This document shows positions 18,209 through 26,400 of a stretch of 27,914 nt of DNA, in pieces (position 1 is the first letter of the stretch; each line of letters opens with the position of its first letter). Origin of the DNA: CAZKAP01 sp964550895 (lineage in GTDB: Bacteria > Bacteroidota > Bacteroidia > Flavobacteriales > Flavobacteriaceae); assembly GCA_964550895.1 (NCBI GenBank), contig CAZKAP010000041.1:1-27914 (forward strand), written 5' to 3'. Position numbers and translations under genes: made by a program. The notes beneath the pieces are model-generated. The model made no database searches and had not been told where the DNA came from. It saw nothing but the letters and a program-made list of their open reading frames with translations.

Positions 18209-18793
18209 ATGAAGTCACCACCCAAACGAATCGTTCTCCTGGCATCGGGCTCAGGCTCCAATGTCGAGAATATCGCCACATACTTTAAAGATTCAACCAG
18301 TGTGATCGTCTCTGCCGTGTACTGCAACAACCCCGCGGCGGGAGTACTGGATCGCTGCAAGCGCCTGGGCATCCCGGCCATAACCTTCAACCGTCCGGCC
18401 TACCGCGAGCCGGACATGCTACCCGCTTTGCTCAGGCAGCACCGTCCGGATCTGATCGTGCTGGCCGGTTTCCTGTGGAAGGTTCCGGAAGCGTGGATCC
18501 GGGCGTTTCCTGTGCGCATCATCAATATCCACCCGGCTTTGCTGCCGCTATACGGAGGAAAAGGCATGTACGGCATGCATGTGCATGAGGCCGTATGTGC
18601 CGCCGGAGACCGGGAATCGGGCATTACCATACATTATGTTAACGAGGAGTACGACCAGGGAGCCATCATTGAACAGATCCGTGTCGATATTCCTGAAGGA
18701 ACGGACGCCAAAGGAATCGCCAGTCGCATTCATCAGCTTGAGATGGAGCATTTTCCCCGGGTCATCGAATCCCTGCTGCATGAAAAAAGGTAA
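18209..18793 (+). CDS. purN: Phosphoribosylglycinamide formyltransferase
   Basis: This 194-residue enzyme transfers a formyl group from 10-formyltetrahydrofolate to GAR in step three of purine synthesis. The phosphate loop ASGSGSNVENI (12-22) and the catalytic trio Asn106, His108 (NIHPALLPLYGG) and Asp149 (EYDQGAII) are all present. The frame stays open back to 18140, but the ATG at 18209 gives MKSPPKRIVLLASGSGSN, the normal N-terminus, so I start there. Its last 14 bases overlap rnhA. With the purF-type gene downstream it forms a small purine operon. Confidence 0.95.
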   Translation: MKSPPKRIVLLASGSGSNVENIATYFKDSTSVIVSAVYCNNPAAGVLDRCKRLGIPAITFNRPAYREPDMLPALLRQHRPDLIVLAGFLWKVPEAWIRAFPVRIINIHPALLPLYGGKGMYGMHVHEAVCAAGDRESGITIHYVNEEYDQGAIIEQIRVDIPEGTDAKGIASRIHQLEMEHFPRVIESLLHEKR

Positions 18794-19250
18794 GATCAAC
18801 TTGTACACCGATGGCGCCTCCAGGGGTAATCCGGGCCGAGGCGGATACGGACTGATCCTGGAGCTCGAGGGCTCCCGGCACAGACGGGAGGCCTCCGCGG
18901 GCTTTCGGTTGACTACCAATAACCGCATGGAACTGCTGGCCGTGATTGCCGGTTTGGAGCTGCTCAAAAGTAACGATTACGAGGTCTGCGTCTATACGGA
19001 TTCCCGATATGTAGCCGATGCCGTGGAAAAGAAATGGCTGCAGTCCTGGGTGCGCAAAGGCTTTAAAGGGAAGAAGAACGTCGACCTTTGGCAGAGGTTC
19101 CTTCCACTACAGGAACGTTTCGAACCCCGCTTTATCTGGATTAAGGGCCACAACGACCACCCTCAGAACGAACGCTGCGACCAACTGGCCGTTGAGGCCG
19201 CACTCGGTGACGTACTCGAAATCGATCAGGGCTACGAAGACTCGGTCTGA
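18780..19250 (+). CDS. rnhA: Ribonuclease HI
   Basis: This 156-residue enzyme removes RNA from RNA-DNA hybrids such as R-loops and primers. The catalytic acids are Asp11 (YTDGASRGNPG), Glu51 (NNRMELLAV), Asp74 (YTDSRYV) and Asp134 (NERCDQLA), with His124 in the IKGHNDHPQN loop. The basic handle segment around 85-100 is kept. The frame extends upstream to 18579, but the ATG at 18780 gives the standard start MKKGKINLYTDG. It overlaps purN by 14 bases in another frame, so the two are probably coupled in translation. Confidence 0.95.
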   Translation: MKKGKINLYTDGASRGNPGRGGYGLILELEGSRHRREASAGFRLTTNNRMELLAVIAGLELLKSNDYEVCVYTDSRYVADAVEKKWLQSWVRKGFKGKKNVDLWQRFLPLQERFEPRFIWIKGHNDHPQNERCDQLAVEAALGDVLEIDQGYEDSV

Positions 19251-19323
19251 CCGGTATGGCAGGCTGTTAAGTCCAAGAGGGTATCCGCGACTAACCCGTA
19301 TCTTTACCGCATAAAGGACAAGC

Positions 19324-20253
19324 ATGAACCATCTTCTCATCGTCGGGACCATAGCCTTTGACTCGGTTGAGACCCCTTTCGCCAAAGCGGATCACATCGT
19401 AGCCGGTTCGGCAACCTATATCGGCCTTTCAGCCTCCATGTTTCGCTGCCGGCCCGCCCTGGTATCGGTAATCGGAGAAGATTTTCCTGAGGATGTGCTC
19501 AAGAAAATGGAGAGCCGCGGTATTGACCTCAGTGCGGTTAATCGAATCGAAGGCGGCAAGACCTTTTACTGGAGCGGCAAATACGGTAACGACCTCAACA
19601 CCAGGGAAACCCTGGTCACCGATCTGAATGTGCTTGCGGAATTCGAACCGGTTGTCCCGGAACACCTCCGCGAGGCCCCCGTGGTCATGTTGGGCAACCT
19701 CGATCCCGACGTCCAGCTCAGTGTACTCGACCAAATGAAACGAAGACCCAGGCTGGTCGTACTGGACACCATGAATTACTGGATCAACCACTCCTATGTT
19801 TCTCTGCTTAAAATCATTTCCCGGGTGGATGTACTGGCGCTGAATGACGAAGAGGCCCGGCAGCTGACCGGTGAATTTTCGCTGGTCAGGGCGGCACAGC
19901 GCATACAGAAAATGGGACCTACCGTGGTGCTGATCAAGAAGGGCGAACACGGGGCCCTGCTTTTCAGCGGTTCTCAGGTGTTTTGCGCCCCGGCCTTCCC
20001 TCTGGAAGAGGTGTTCGATCCTACCGGAGCCGGCGACTCTTTCGCTGGAGGCTTCACGGGCTACCTGTCCCAAAGCCTGAATTTCTCCATGCCCAGCCTG
20101 AAGAACGCGGTGATTTCCGGATCCAACCTGGCTTCCTTCTGTGTGGAGCGGATGGGCACCGAACGCATGTGGGACCTGAGCCGGGAAGAAATACTGATGC
20201 GGGTGGAACTGTTCAAGGACCTCACCCAGTTTCAGTTCGAACTAGAAGGATGA
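19324..20253 (+). CDS. PfkB-family carbohydrate or nucleoside kinase
   Basis: This 309-residue ribokinase-fold protein carries the C-terminal family signature DPTGAGDSFAGGFTGYL near residues 232-248, which holds the catalytic Asp and the anion hole. The N-terminal part has the substrate lid region with GSATYIGLSASMF. The exact substrate cannot be told from sequence. In flavobacteria such a gene is commonly placed next to this purF-type gene, so a link to nucleoside or ribose phosphorylation is possible but unproven. A 73-base gap precedes it and 34 bases separate it from the next gene. Confidence 0.9.
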   Translation: MNHLLIVGTIAFDSVETPFAKADHIVAGSATYIGLSASMFRCRPALVSVIGEDFPEDVLKKMESRGIDLSAVNRIEGGKTFYWSGKYGNDLNTRETLVTDLNVLAEFEPVVPEHLREAPVVMLGNLDPDVQLSVLDQMKRRPRLVVLDTMNYWINHSYVSLLKIISRVDVLALNDEEARQLTGEFSLVRAAQRIQKMGPTVVLIKKGEHGALLFSGSQVFCAPAFPLEEVFDPTGAGDSFAGGFTGYLSQSLNFSMPSLKNAVISGSNLASFCVERMGTERMWDLSREEILMRVELFKDLTQFQFELEG

Positions 20254-20287
20254 ATCCAACTATCCATCATATCACCCTTTTTCGCAC

Positions 20288-22186
20288 ATGAGCGAATCCA
20301 TTAAACACGAATGCGGAATTTCCCTGCTCCGCCTGCTAAAGCCCCTGGACTACTACAGAGAGAAGTACGGCACCTCCCTTTACGGCATCAACAAGATGTA
20401 TCTGATGATGGAGAAACAGCACAACCGGGGCCAGGACGGAGCCGGGTTTGCCAGCATCAAACTTCATATGGATCCCGGACAGCGGTACATCAGCCGGGTT
20501 CGCTCCAATGCCCAGACTCCCATACAGGACGTCTTCAGACAGATCAATGAGCGCATCGCACCGGTACTGGATAAGCATCCCGAACTGTTCAGGGATTCCG
20601 AAGCCCTGAAACGCATGGCCCCCTATGTGGGCGAACTATTCCTCGGACATGTGCGCTACGGGACCTTCGGACAGAACAGCATCGAGAGCGTACACCCCTT
20701 CCTGAGGCAGAATAACTGGATGCACCGGAACCTGATTGTGGCCGGCAACTTCAACATGACCAACGTGGAAGAGCTCTTTGAGAACCTGGTGGAACTCGGA
20801 CAGCATCCCAAGGAAAGGGCAGATACGATTACCGTCATGGAACGCATCGGTCATTTCCTTGACGATGCCGTGGCCAAACTCTACAAAGAAATCAAAAAAG
20901 AAGGCTACACCAAGAAGGAAGCCTCGCCACTCATCGCAGAACGACTCAACCTCAAGAAGATTTTGGAAAGGTCGGCCAAGAACTGGGACGGAGGGTATGT
21001 CATGGCGGGGTTACTCGGCCACGGGGACAGTTTTGTACTGCGCGATCCCTCCGGTATCCGTCCCGCCTACTACTACCGGGACGACGAAGTTGTGGCCGTG
21101 GCCTCCGAAAGGCCGGTCATACAGACGGCATTCAACGCACCCTTCGAAGAGGTCCGGGAACTCGAGCCTGCCCATGCACTGCTGATCAAACGCAACGGAG
21201 AAAGTAAGGTAAGGCAGATCCTGGAGCCCAGAGAACGCAAGGCCTGTTCCTTTGAGCGCATTTATTTTTCCCGGGGAAGCGACCAGGAGATCTACAACGA
21301 ACGCAAGGCACTCGGACAACGGGTATTTAAAAAAGTGCTGGACATCGTAGGCGATGACCTGACCAATACGGTGTTCTCCTATATACCCAATACGGCAGAG
21401 ACTGCCTTCCTTGGCATGATCGGAGAGGCCCAGCGCTACCTCAATATTAAGAAGGAAGAACTCATACGCGAACTGGGGGCCCATCCCTCCTCCGAAGATA
21501 TCCACCGCATACTCGAGGTTCAGCCGCGCATCGAAAAGGTCACCATCAAGGATGCAAAGCTGCGAACCTTCATATCCCAGGACGAGGGGCGGGACGACCT
21601 GGTCACCCACGTCTACGACATTACCTACGGTTCGGTAAAATCCGAGGACGACCTGGTGATCGTGGACGACAGCATCGTCAGGGGAACCACCCTGCAGAAG
21701 AGTATACTGCGCATGCTGGACCGATTGGGACCCAGGAGAATCATCGTGGTATCCTCGGCCCCGCAGATCCGGTATCCGGACTGTTACGGCATCGATATGG
21801 CCAAACTGGAAGACTTCGCGGCATTCCGCGCTGCCCTTTCCCTTCATAAAAAAAGAGGCACACTGGCCGTGGTGGAGGAAGTGTACCACAAAAGTAAAGA
21901 ACTACTGGCCAGCCGCGAGCCGATCGAGAAGAATTGGGTGCAGCGAATCTACGAGGACTTCAGTACAGAGGAAATCTCTGCGGAGATTGCTGAGATGCTC
22001 AGTCCGGCTAATATCAAGGCAGAGATCAAAATCATCTTTCAGGAGGTGGAGGACCTGCACGTCTGTTGTCCCAAGAATCTCGGGGACTGGTATTTTACCG
22101 GAGACTATCCCACTCCCGGAGGGATGCGGGTGGTGCACCGGGCCTTCGTCAACTTCTACGAAGGCAAAAATCAACGCGCGTACTAA
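20288..22186 (+). CDS. Amidophosphoribosyltransferase, long Bacteroidetes form
   Basis: This protein combines an N-terminal glutamine amidohydrolase of the Ntn type with a C-terminal PRPP-binding domain. It would make phosphoribosylamine from glutamine and PRPP, the first step of purine synthesis. Cys9 in HECGIS is the likely nucleophile after removal of a short propeptide. HNRGQDGAGFAS, LGHVRYGTFG and AGNFNMTN line the glutaminase site. The PRPP loop is VIVDDSIVRGTTL near residue 457. At 632 residues it is over 100 longer than ordinary PurF, with extra helical segments around residues 170-230 and a Cys-Cys pair near the end (DLHVCCPKN). It may be a second PurF paralogue, so I leave the symbol open. 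Confidence 0.88.
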   Translation: MSESIKHECGISLLRLLKPLDYYREKYGTSLYGINKMYLMMEKQHNRGQDGAGFASIKLHMDPGQRYISRVRSNAQTPIQDVFRQINERIAPVLDKHPELFRDSEALKRMAPYVGELFLGHVRYGTFGQNSIESVHPFLRQNNWMHRNLIVAGNFNMTNVEELFENLVELGQHPKERADTITVMERIGHFLDDAVAKLYKEIKKEGYTKKEASPLIAERLNLKKILERSAKNWDGGYVMAGLLGHGDSFVLRDPSGIRPAYYYRDDEVVAVASERPVIQTAFNAPFEEVRELEPAHALLIKRNGESKVRQILEPRERKACSFERIYFSRGSDQEIYNERKALGQRVFKKVLDIVGDDLTNTVFSYIPNTAETAFLGMIGEAQRYLNIKKEELIRELGAHPSSEDIHRILEVQPRIEKVTIKDAKLRTFISQDEGRDDLVTHVYDITYGSVKSEDDLVIVDDSIVRGTTLQKSILRMLDRLGPRRIIVVSSAPQIRYPDCYGIDMAKLEDFAAFRAALSLHKKRGTLAVVEEVYHKSKELLASREPIEKNWVQRIYEDFSTEEISAEIAEMLSPANIKAEIKIIFQEVEDLHVCCPKNLGDWYFTGDYPTPGGMRVVHRAFVNFYEGKNQRAY

Positions 22187-22201
22187 AATTTTGTAGTTCG
22201 T

Positions 22202-22223
22202 CGATAAAATTTGACATTTATCG
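22202..22223. repeat. Short inverted repeat after the amidophosphoribosyltransferase gene
   Basis: CGATAAA (22202-22208) and TTTATCG (22217-22223) are perfect complements around an 8-base loop, 16 bases after the stop. The stem is AT-rich and followed by TATATTT, so it is at best a weak terminator. Confidence 0.4.
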
Positions 22224-22270
22224 TATATTTACGTCCCGCTCTTGTAGTGGGTTTACTTTTTGAACGCCAT

Positions 22271-22338
22271 AGCATATTTGTTAAGTTCATGGTAAGATTT
22301 GGGGCAAAAAAGGTGGAAGAAATTCCGCCTTTTTTATT
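22271..22338 (+). ncRNA. Putative small RNA, unit 1 of 3
   Basis: This is the first copy of a repeated unit. It begins with AGCATATTTG, continues with TTAAGTTC and the 15-base core ATGGTAAGATTTGGG (22289-22303), and ends in a hairpin (GGTGGAA with TTCCGCC, one G-U pair) followed by six T. Copies 1 and 2 are identical from TTAAGTT for 27 bases. A TACTTTTTG sequence at 22254-22262 resembles a -7 element with one extra base, and no clear -33 element is seen. The 5' and 3' ends are estimates. Confidence 0.65.
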
Positions 22339-22399
22339 TGCCCATTTCCTTCCCCCGGCCGTTCGACTGATTTATTTCCGCTTTCGTCCATTTCGTGCG

Positions 22400-22428
22400 T
22401 TTCCCGGGATCAACAGGGCATATATTTG
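22400..22428 (+). promoter_or_regulatory. Promoter of putative small RNA unit 2
   Basis: TTTC (22400-22403) as a near -33 element, a 17-base spacer, and TATATTTG (22421-22428), a perfect match to the Bacteroidetes -7 consensus. Transcription would start about 6-10 bases later, right at the conserved body. Confidence 0.65.
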
Positions 22429-22437
22429 ATTCACCAG

Positions 22438-22507
22438 AGCATAAGTAAGTTTAAGTTCATGGTAAGATTTGGGGCAAGGAGGTAGCTGTTCAGTTACCTC
22501 CTTTTTT
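22438..22507 (+). ncRNA. Putative small RNA, unit 2 of 3
   Basis: The unit reads AGCATAAGTAAG, then TTTAAGTTC and the core ATGGTAAGATTTGGG (22459-22473). It closes in a strong hairpin, GGAGGTAGCT paired with AGTTACCTCC (one G-U pair) and a GTTC loop, followed by six T. The hairpin sequence is unrelated to those of units 1 and 3 although the body is the same. This indicates that the body and the presence of a terminator are what is maintained. Confidence 0.75.
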
Positions 22508-22569
22508 GTGCATTTCATCCGATATACCCCATGGATCAAGGGATAAATATTTTAATATTTCCTTTGTTA

Positions 22570-22598
22570 TTTCTTTTAAAGCTGGTAATTTAGATTTG
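22570..22598 (+). promoter_or_regulatory. Promoter of putative small RNA unit 3
   Basis: TTTC (22570-22573), a 17-base spacer, and TAGATTTG (22591-22598), a perfect -7 match. The element pair and spacing are the same as for unit 2, while the spacer sequence differs. Confidence 0.65.
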
Positions 22599-22602
22599 CC
22601 AT

Positions 22603-22668
22603 AGCATAAGTAGGTTAAGTTTATGGTAAGATTTGGGACGAAAAGGGCAGGAGACTGCCCTTTTCTAT
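22603..22668 (+). ncRNA. Putative small RNA, unit 3 of 3
   Basis: This unit reads AGCATAAGTAGG, then TTAAGTTT and the core ATGGTAAGATTTGGG (22623-22637). It ends in a perfect 10-pair stem AAAAGGGCAG and CTGCCCTTTT with a GAGA tetraloop. The stem's own T run serves as terminator tail (TTTTCTATTT). It differs from units 1 and 2 at a few positions of the body (T for C before ATG, ACG for GCA after GGG). Confidence 0.75.
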
Positions 22669-22699
22669 TTCACTGAATTTCAGTCCGCTACACCCAAAC

Positions 22700-22729
22700 A
22701 AAAAAGCCGATAGCATTTCTGCCATCGGC
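22700..22729 (-). terminator. Intrinsic terminator of the superoxide dismutase gene
   Basis: On the minus strand GCCGATGGCA pairs with TGCTATCGGC (one G-U pair) around a GAAA tetraloop, followed by six T. It stands 30 bases after the stop codon, on the opposite strand from the small RNA units. Confidence 0.9.
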
Positions 22730-22759
22730 CCCTCGTCCAGAAGTGTTGAAATTGTTTTC

Positions 22760-23368
22760 CTAGCTATTCGCGTCGAAAAGGACCTGAACCTTCTCCCAGT
22801 TGATGATATTGAAGAAGGCCTCCACATAGTCCGGACGGCGATTCTGGTAATTCAGGTAATAGGCGTGTTCCCAGACGTCGAGTCCGAGTATCGGACGACC
22901 TCCGCATCCCACCTCGGGCATTAGAGGGTTATCCTGATTCGGAGTGCCGCAGACCTCCAGCTTTCCTCCAGGGTGTACGCAGAGCCAGGCCCAGCCCGAA
23001 CCGAACTGGGTAGTCGCCGCCTTGGCAAACGCTTCGCGGAATGCGTCGTAAGAGCCGAAGGAATCGTCGATCGCCTCGCCGAGGCTTCCGCCCGGAACAC
23101 CACCTCCCTGAGGTGAAAGAATTTCCCAGAACAGGCTGTGATTAAAGAAGCCTCCTCCGTTATTGCGGACGGCCATATTGGACATATCGAGGTTTTCCAG
23201 TATGTCCTCTATAGACTTGGATTCCAGCTCTGTGCCCTGTATAGCATCATTGAGCTTGGTCGTGTAGCCGTTGTGGTGTTTCTGATGGTGGATTTCCATA
23301 GTGCGCGCGTCGATGTGTGGTTCCAACGCGTCGTATGCGTAAGGTAAATTAGGGAGTTCAAATGCCAT
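22760..23368 (-). CDS. sodA: Superoxide dismutase, Mn-type (Mn/Fe family)
   Basis: This 202-residue cytoplasmic enzyme converts superoxide to oxygen and hydrogen peroxide. The four metal ligands are His27 (MEIHHQKHH), His77 (NNGGGFFNHSLFW), Asp164 and His168 (LDVWEHAYYLNY). The GGG before NHSLFW is typical of the manganese type, though the metal cannot be proven from sequence. Length is normal and there is no signal peptide. It is a single-gene unit with its own terminator downstream and a -7 element upstream, divergent from the helicase-nuclease gene. Confidence 0.95.
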   Translation of the reverse strand: MAFELPNLPYAYDALEPHIDARTMEIHHQKHHNGYTTKLNDAIQGTELESKSIEDILENLDMSNMAVRNNGGGFFNHSLFWEILSPQGGGVPGGSLGEAIDDSFGSYDAFREAFAKAATTQFGSGWAWLCVHPGGKLEVCGTPNQDNPLMPEVGCGGRPILGLDVWEHAYYLNYQNRRPDYVEAFFNIINWEKVQVLFDANS

Positions 23369-23391
23369 TTTCTCGTATTTTTTGTTCTTGG

Positions 23392-23399
23392 CAAAAATA
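23392..23399 (-). promoter_or_regulatory. Probable -7 promoter element for the superoxide dismutase gene
   Basis: On the minus strand this reads TATTTTTG, matching TAnnTTTG, 23 bases before the ATG. A TTG lies 21 bases further upstream, slightly more than the usual spacing. The leader is A-rich, as is common in Bacteroidetes. Confidence 0.5.
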
Positions 23400-23464
23400 C
23401 GGTTTAGGCCGCTTTAAGTCCAAGGACCCCGTAAATTAGTACTGACCAAAGCAAATGCATTTCA

Positions 23465-26400
23465 TTGAACACTCCGTTTCAAATCTTCAGTGCGAGCGCA
23501 GGAACGGGTAAGACCTACCGGCTGACCCGGAACTTTATCGGACTGCTCTTGCGTTCCAGGGACCCCCTGTTTTTCAGGCATATACTCGCAATCACCTTTA
23601 CCAATAAGGCCGTGGAGGAGATGAAAGAGCGCGTCCTTCAGAAGCTGCACCTGTTTTCCGGGGACGAAGGCGGGAAAGACTCCATGTTCCGGGAACTCCT
23701 CGATTCCACGGGGTTGTCCGAAGAGGCCCTGAGGCGGCGTTCGCACATTCTGTTGCGCAGCATACTCCACAATTATGCTTACCTGGACATCGTTACCATA
23801 GACCGTTTCAACCACCGACTGATTCAGACCTTTGCCCACGACCTCAGGCTTCCGCCGAACTTCGAGGTGGAACTGGACTATGAGGAACTGCTGGAAATGG
23901 CAGTTCTCCGGGTTATCGAGCGCAGCTCCGGCGAGTCCAACCTGCGTAACGCCCTAATGGATTATGTCAACACCCTGTTGCAAGAAGAGCAGAAATGGAG
24001 CATCAGCGCAAATCTGAAGGCCTTTGGCAAACGGGTTTTTTCCGAGGGCGACCTGCCCTACATGAAGGCTCTCGGGGAATCCGTCAGCCTCGACCTGACC
24101 GCATTGCGGCAACAACTGGACAAGAACAGGGTGCGTTTCAGGGAGCTTCGGAAAGAACGCTCTGAACAGGCACTCCGGCTTATGGAGGAGGCCGGCTACC
24201 CGGATTCGGACTACTCCCATCACTTCCTGAGCTTCATCAGGAAGGTAGGAGGAGAAGAGCTGAAACCGGAAAGCTTTACCGTTAAACGGGATGAGGCCCT
24301 GCCTGTGGGTAAGGGCATTTTTAAAAAGGGTAAACCCGGTTGCGATACAGAACTCCCTTTGCGTATAGGCTCCCTGTACCCCGAAATCAGGGATGCCTAT
24401 TTCGCAGAAGTCTTTTACCAACAGGCCATCCGATCCCTCTATCCCACCCTGTTGCTTATCGAACTGTACCGGGAAGTCAGCGAACTCTATCAGGAACGGC
24501 AGCTCATTCACATCAGCGAATTCAACAAGAGGATATCGGAACAGGTTCGCAACCAGCCCGCCCCGTATATATACGAGCGCCTGGGTGAACGCTACCAGTA
24601 CTATTTCATCGACGAATTTCAGGACACCTCGACCCTGCAATGGCAAAATCTGATACCCCTGATTGACTACAGCCTGAGTAACCCGGGCGAGAATGAGGAA
24701 GGCTCGGGCCTTTTCCTGGTCGGTGACGTCAAGCAGTCCATTTACCGCTGGAGGGGCGGAGATGTATTCCAATTCATGGCCCTGATGGAAGAGGCAGAGG
24801 CAAAAACACCGATCACCTTCGCTTACCCACCACGGCTTAGCGAGCTCGGCACCAACTACCGCAGCGGGAAAGCGCTGGTTCGTTTCGTCAACGCTTTTTT
24901 CACCTATGCGTTGGATTCGGGCGCCTCGCAAAGGTTGAAGAAGTTATTTGCGCCGGGCCTCGACATCAGTGCACATCGGGAACAGCAAGGCTATGTGAGG
25001 GTGGACGCCATCGATCCCTTCGAATTCACGGACGATAAACCCCGATTTTATGCCGCCAAAATGGCCGTGACCCTTGCCGAATTGCGCCAGAGAGGCTATC
25101 GTTTCTCTGATGTCGGCATACTCGTCCGAAGCAACAGGGATATCGAACGACTTACCCTGGAGCTCAAGCTTCTGGGCATACCGGTCACTTCGGAACGGGG
25201 TCAGAAACTGGGTGACTACCCGGCAGTCCGGTTATTTCTCTACCTCCTGCATTATGCCATTAATCCCGACCATAAACTCGCGGCCGGAGAGGCCCTGTTC
25301 ATCTTGTGTTCCAATCAACCGGACCCGCACCAGGCACTCAGTTCGGCAGTCGACGATCCGATCGGTTTTCTTAAAAAGGAATACGCCTTTGACCTCTTGA
25401 CTTCGCTGGACCGTGGCCTGAGCGTATTTGCCCAGAGGATTGTACCCCTGATCCCCGAAGAGATAGTGGAACCCGAAGCTATCGTGGCCCTGATGAATCA
25501 GCTCAGGGAATACGAGAAGCGGCCCGGACACACCCCCCTGGGATTCATCGAACTCTGGGATCGGAAGAAGGAAGAATGGTATGTGCAATCTTCCGGGGCG
25601 TTGGACGCCGTGCGTATACTGACCATTCACAAATCCAAAGGCCTGCAGTACCCCGTCGTCTTCCTTCCCTTTGAAGAGTCCCGTAACCACGGCAAGCCCG
25701 CCGCCTGGCTGCCCACGCCTGGAATCGAACCCGTGGATGCCCTGCTGTTCAGGCTTAATAAAGACCACCGGCGCATCTCGGCCTCTGCCGCCAACTACCT
25801 CGACAGCGAAGATCTGGCCGAACAGGTCGACCACTTCAACCTCTGGTACGTGGGCCTTACCCGGGCTGAGACGGAGTTGTACATCTGGCTGTCCGGAAGC
25901 GGGGATAAGGCCCCTGCGGCGGGAAAGGAGGGCAAGCTTTCCCTGCCGGGTGTCCTTTACGGATTCATCCGGGAACAGGGTATGGAAATCGGCTCCGGCC
26001 ATTTGGCCGAATGGGGTGAACCCTGCGAGGGTACGACCAAAGGAATTCCTTCGGGACCGACCTTGTCGGTGAAGGCAAAACTGGATTTCGTGCTCCCACG
26101 GCCCCTGGACCAGGCCGATTCGGACAGGGGCGGGGGGCAAGATCCCGAACAGGGCAGGCTGCAGCGGGAATGGGGAAACCTGGTGCATGAATATCTCTCC
26201 CGCATTCGTGAACCGGAGGACCTGATTCGGCTCAGGCAGGAATCCCGACCCGGCGACGGGTGCAGCCCGGAGCTCTGGGAATCGCTGGACCGGGTTGTGC
26301 ATCACCCGGAATTAAGCCCGTTCTTTGCAAAGGGAAATACCATACGCAACGAAATGGAAATACTCATGGCCGACGGAAGAGTGCTCCGGCCGGACCGGGT

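Noticed and set aside
22210..22231. TTTG and TATATTTA pair as promoter for small RNA unit 1
   Set aside because: The spacer is only 10 bases, far below 17-19, and the start would lie about 35 bases before the conserved body.
22211..22429. 72-codon frame across small RNA unit 1
   Set aside because: It runs through the hairpin and terminator and has no family resemblance; the repeated unit explains the sequence better.
22267..22670. CRISPR array
   Set aside because: Three similar units about 165 bases apart contain their own terminators, there are no short uniform spacers, and no cas gene is near.
25232..26305. 357-codon minus-strand frame inside the helicase-nuclease gene
   Set aside because: It is an antisense shadow of a GC-rich gene; the sense frame has all helicase motifs.
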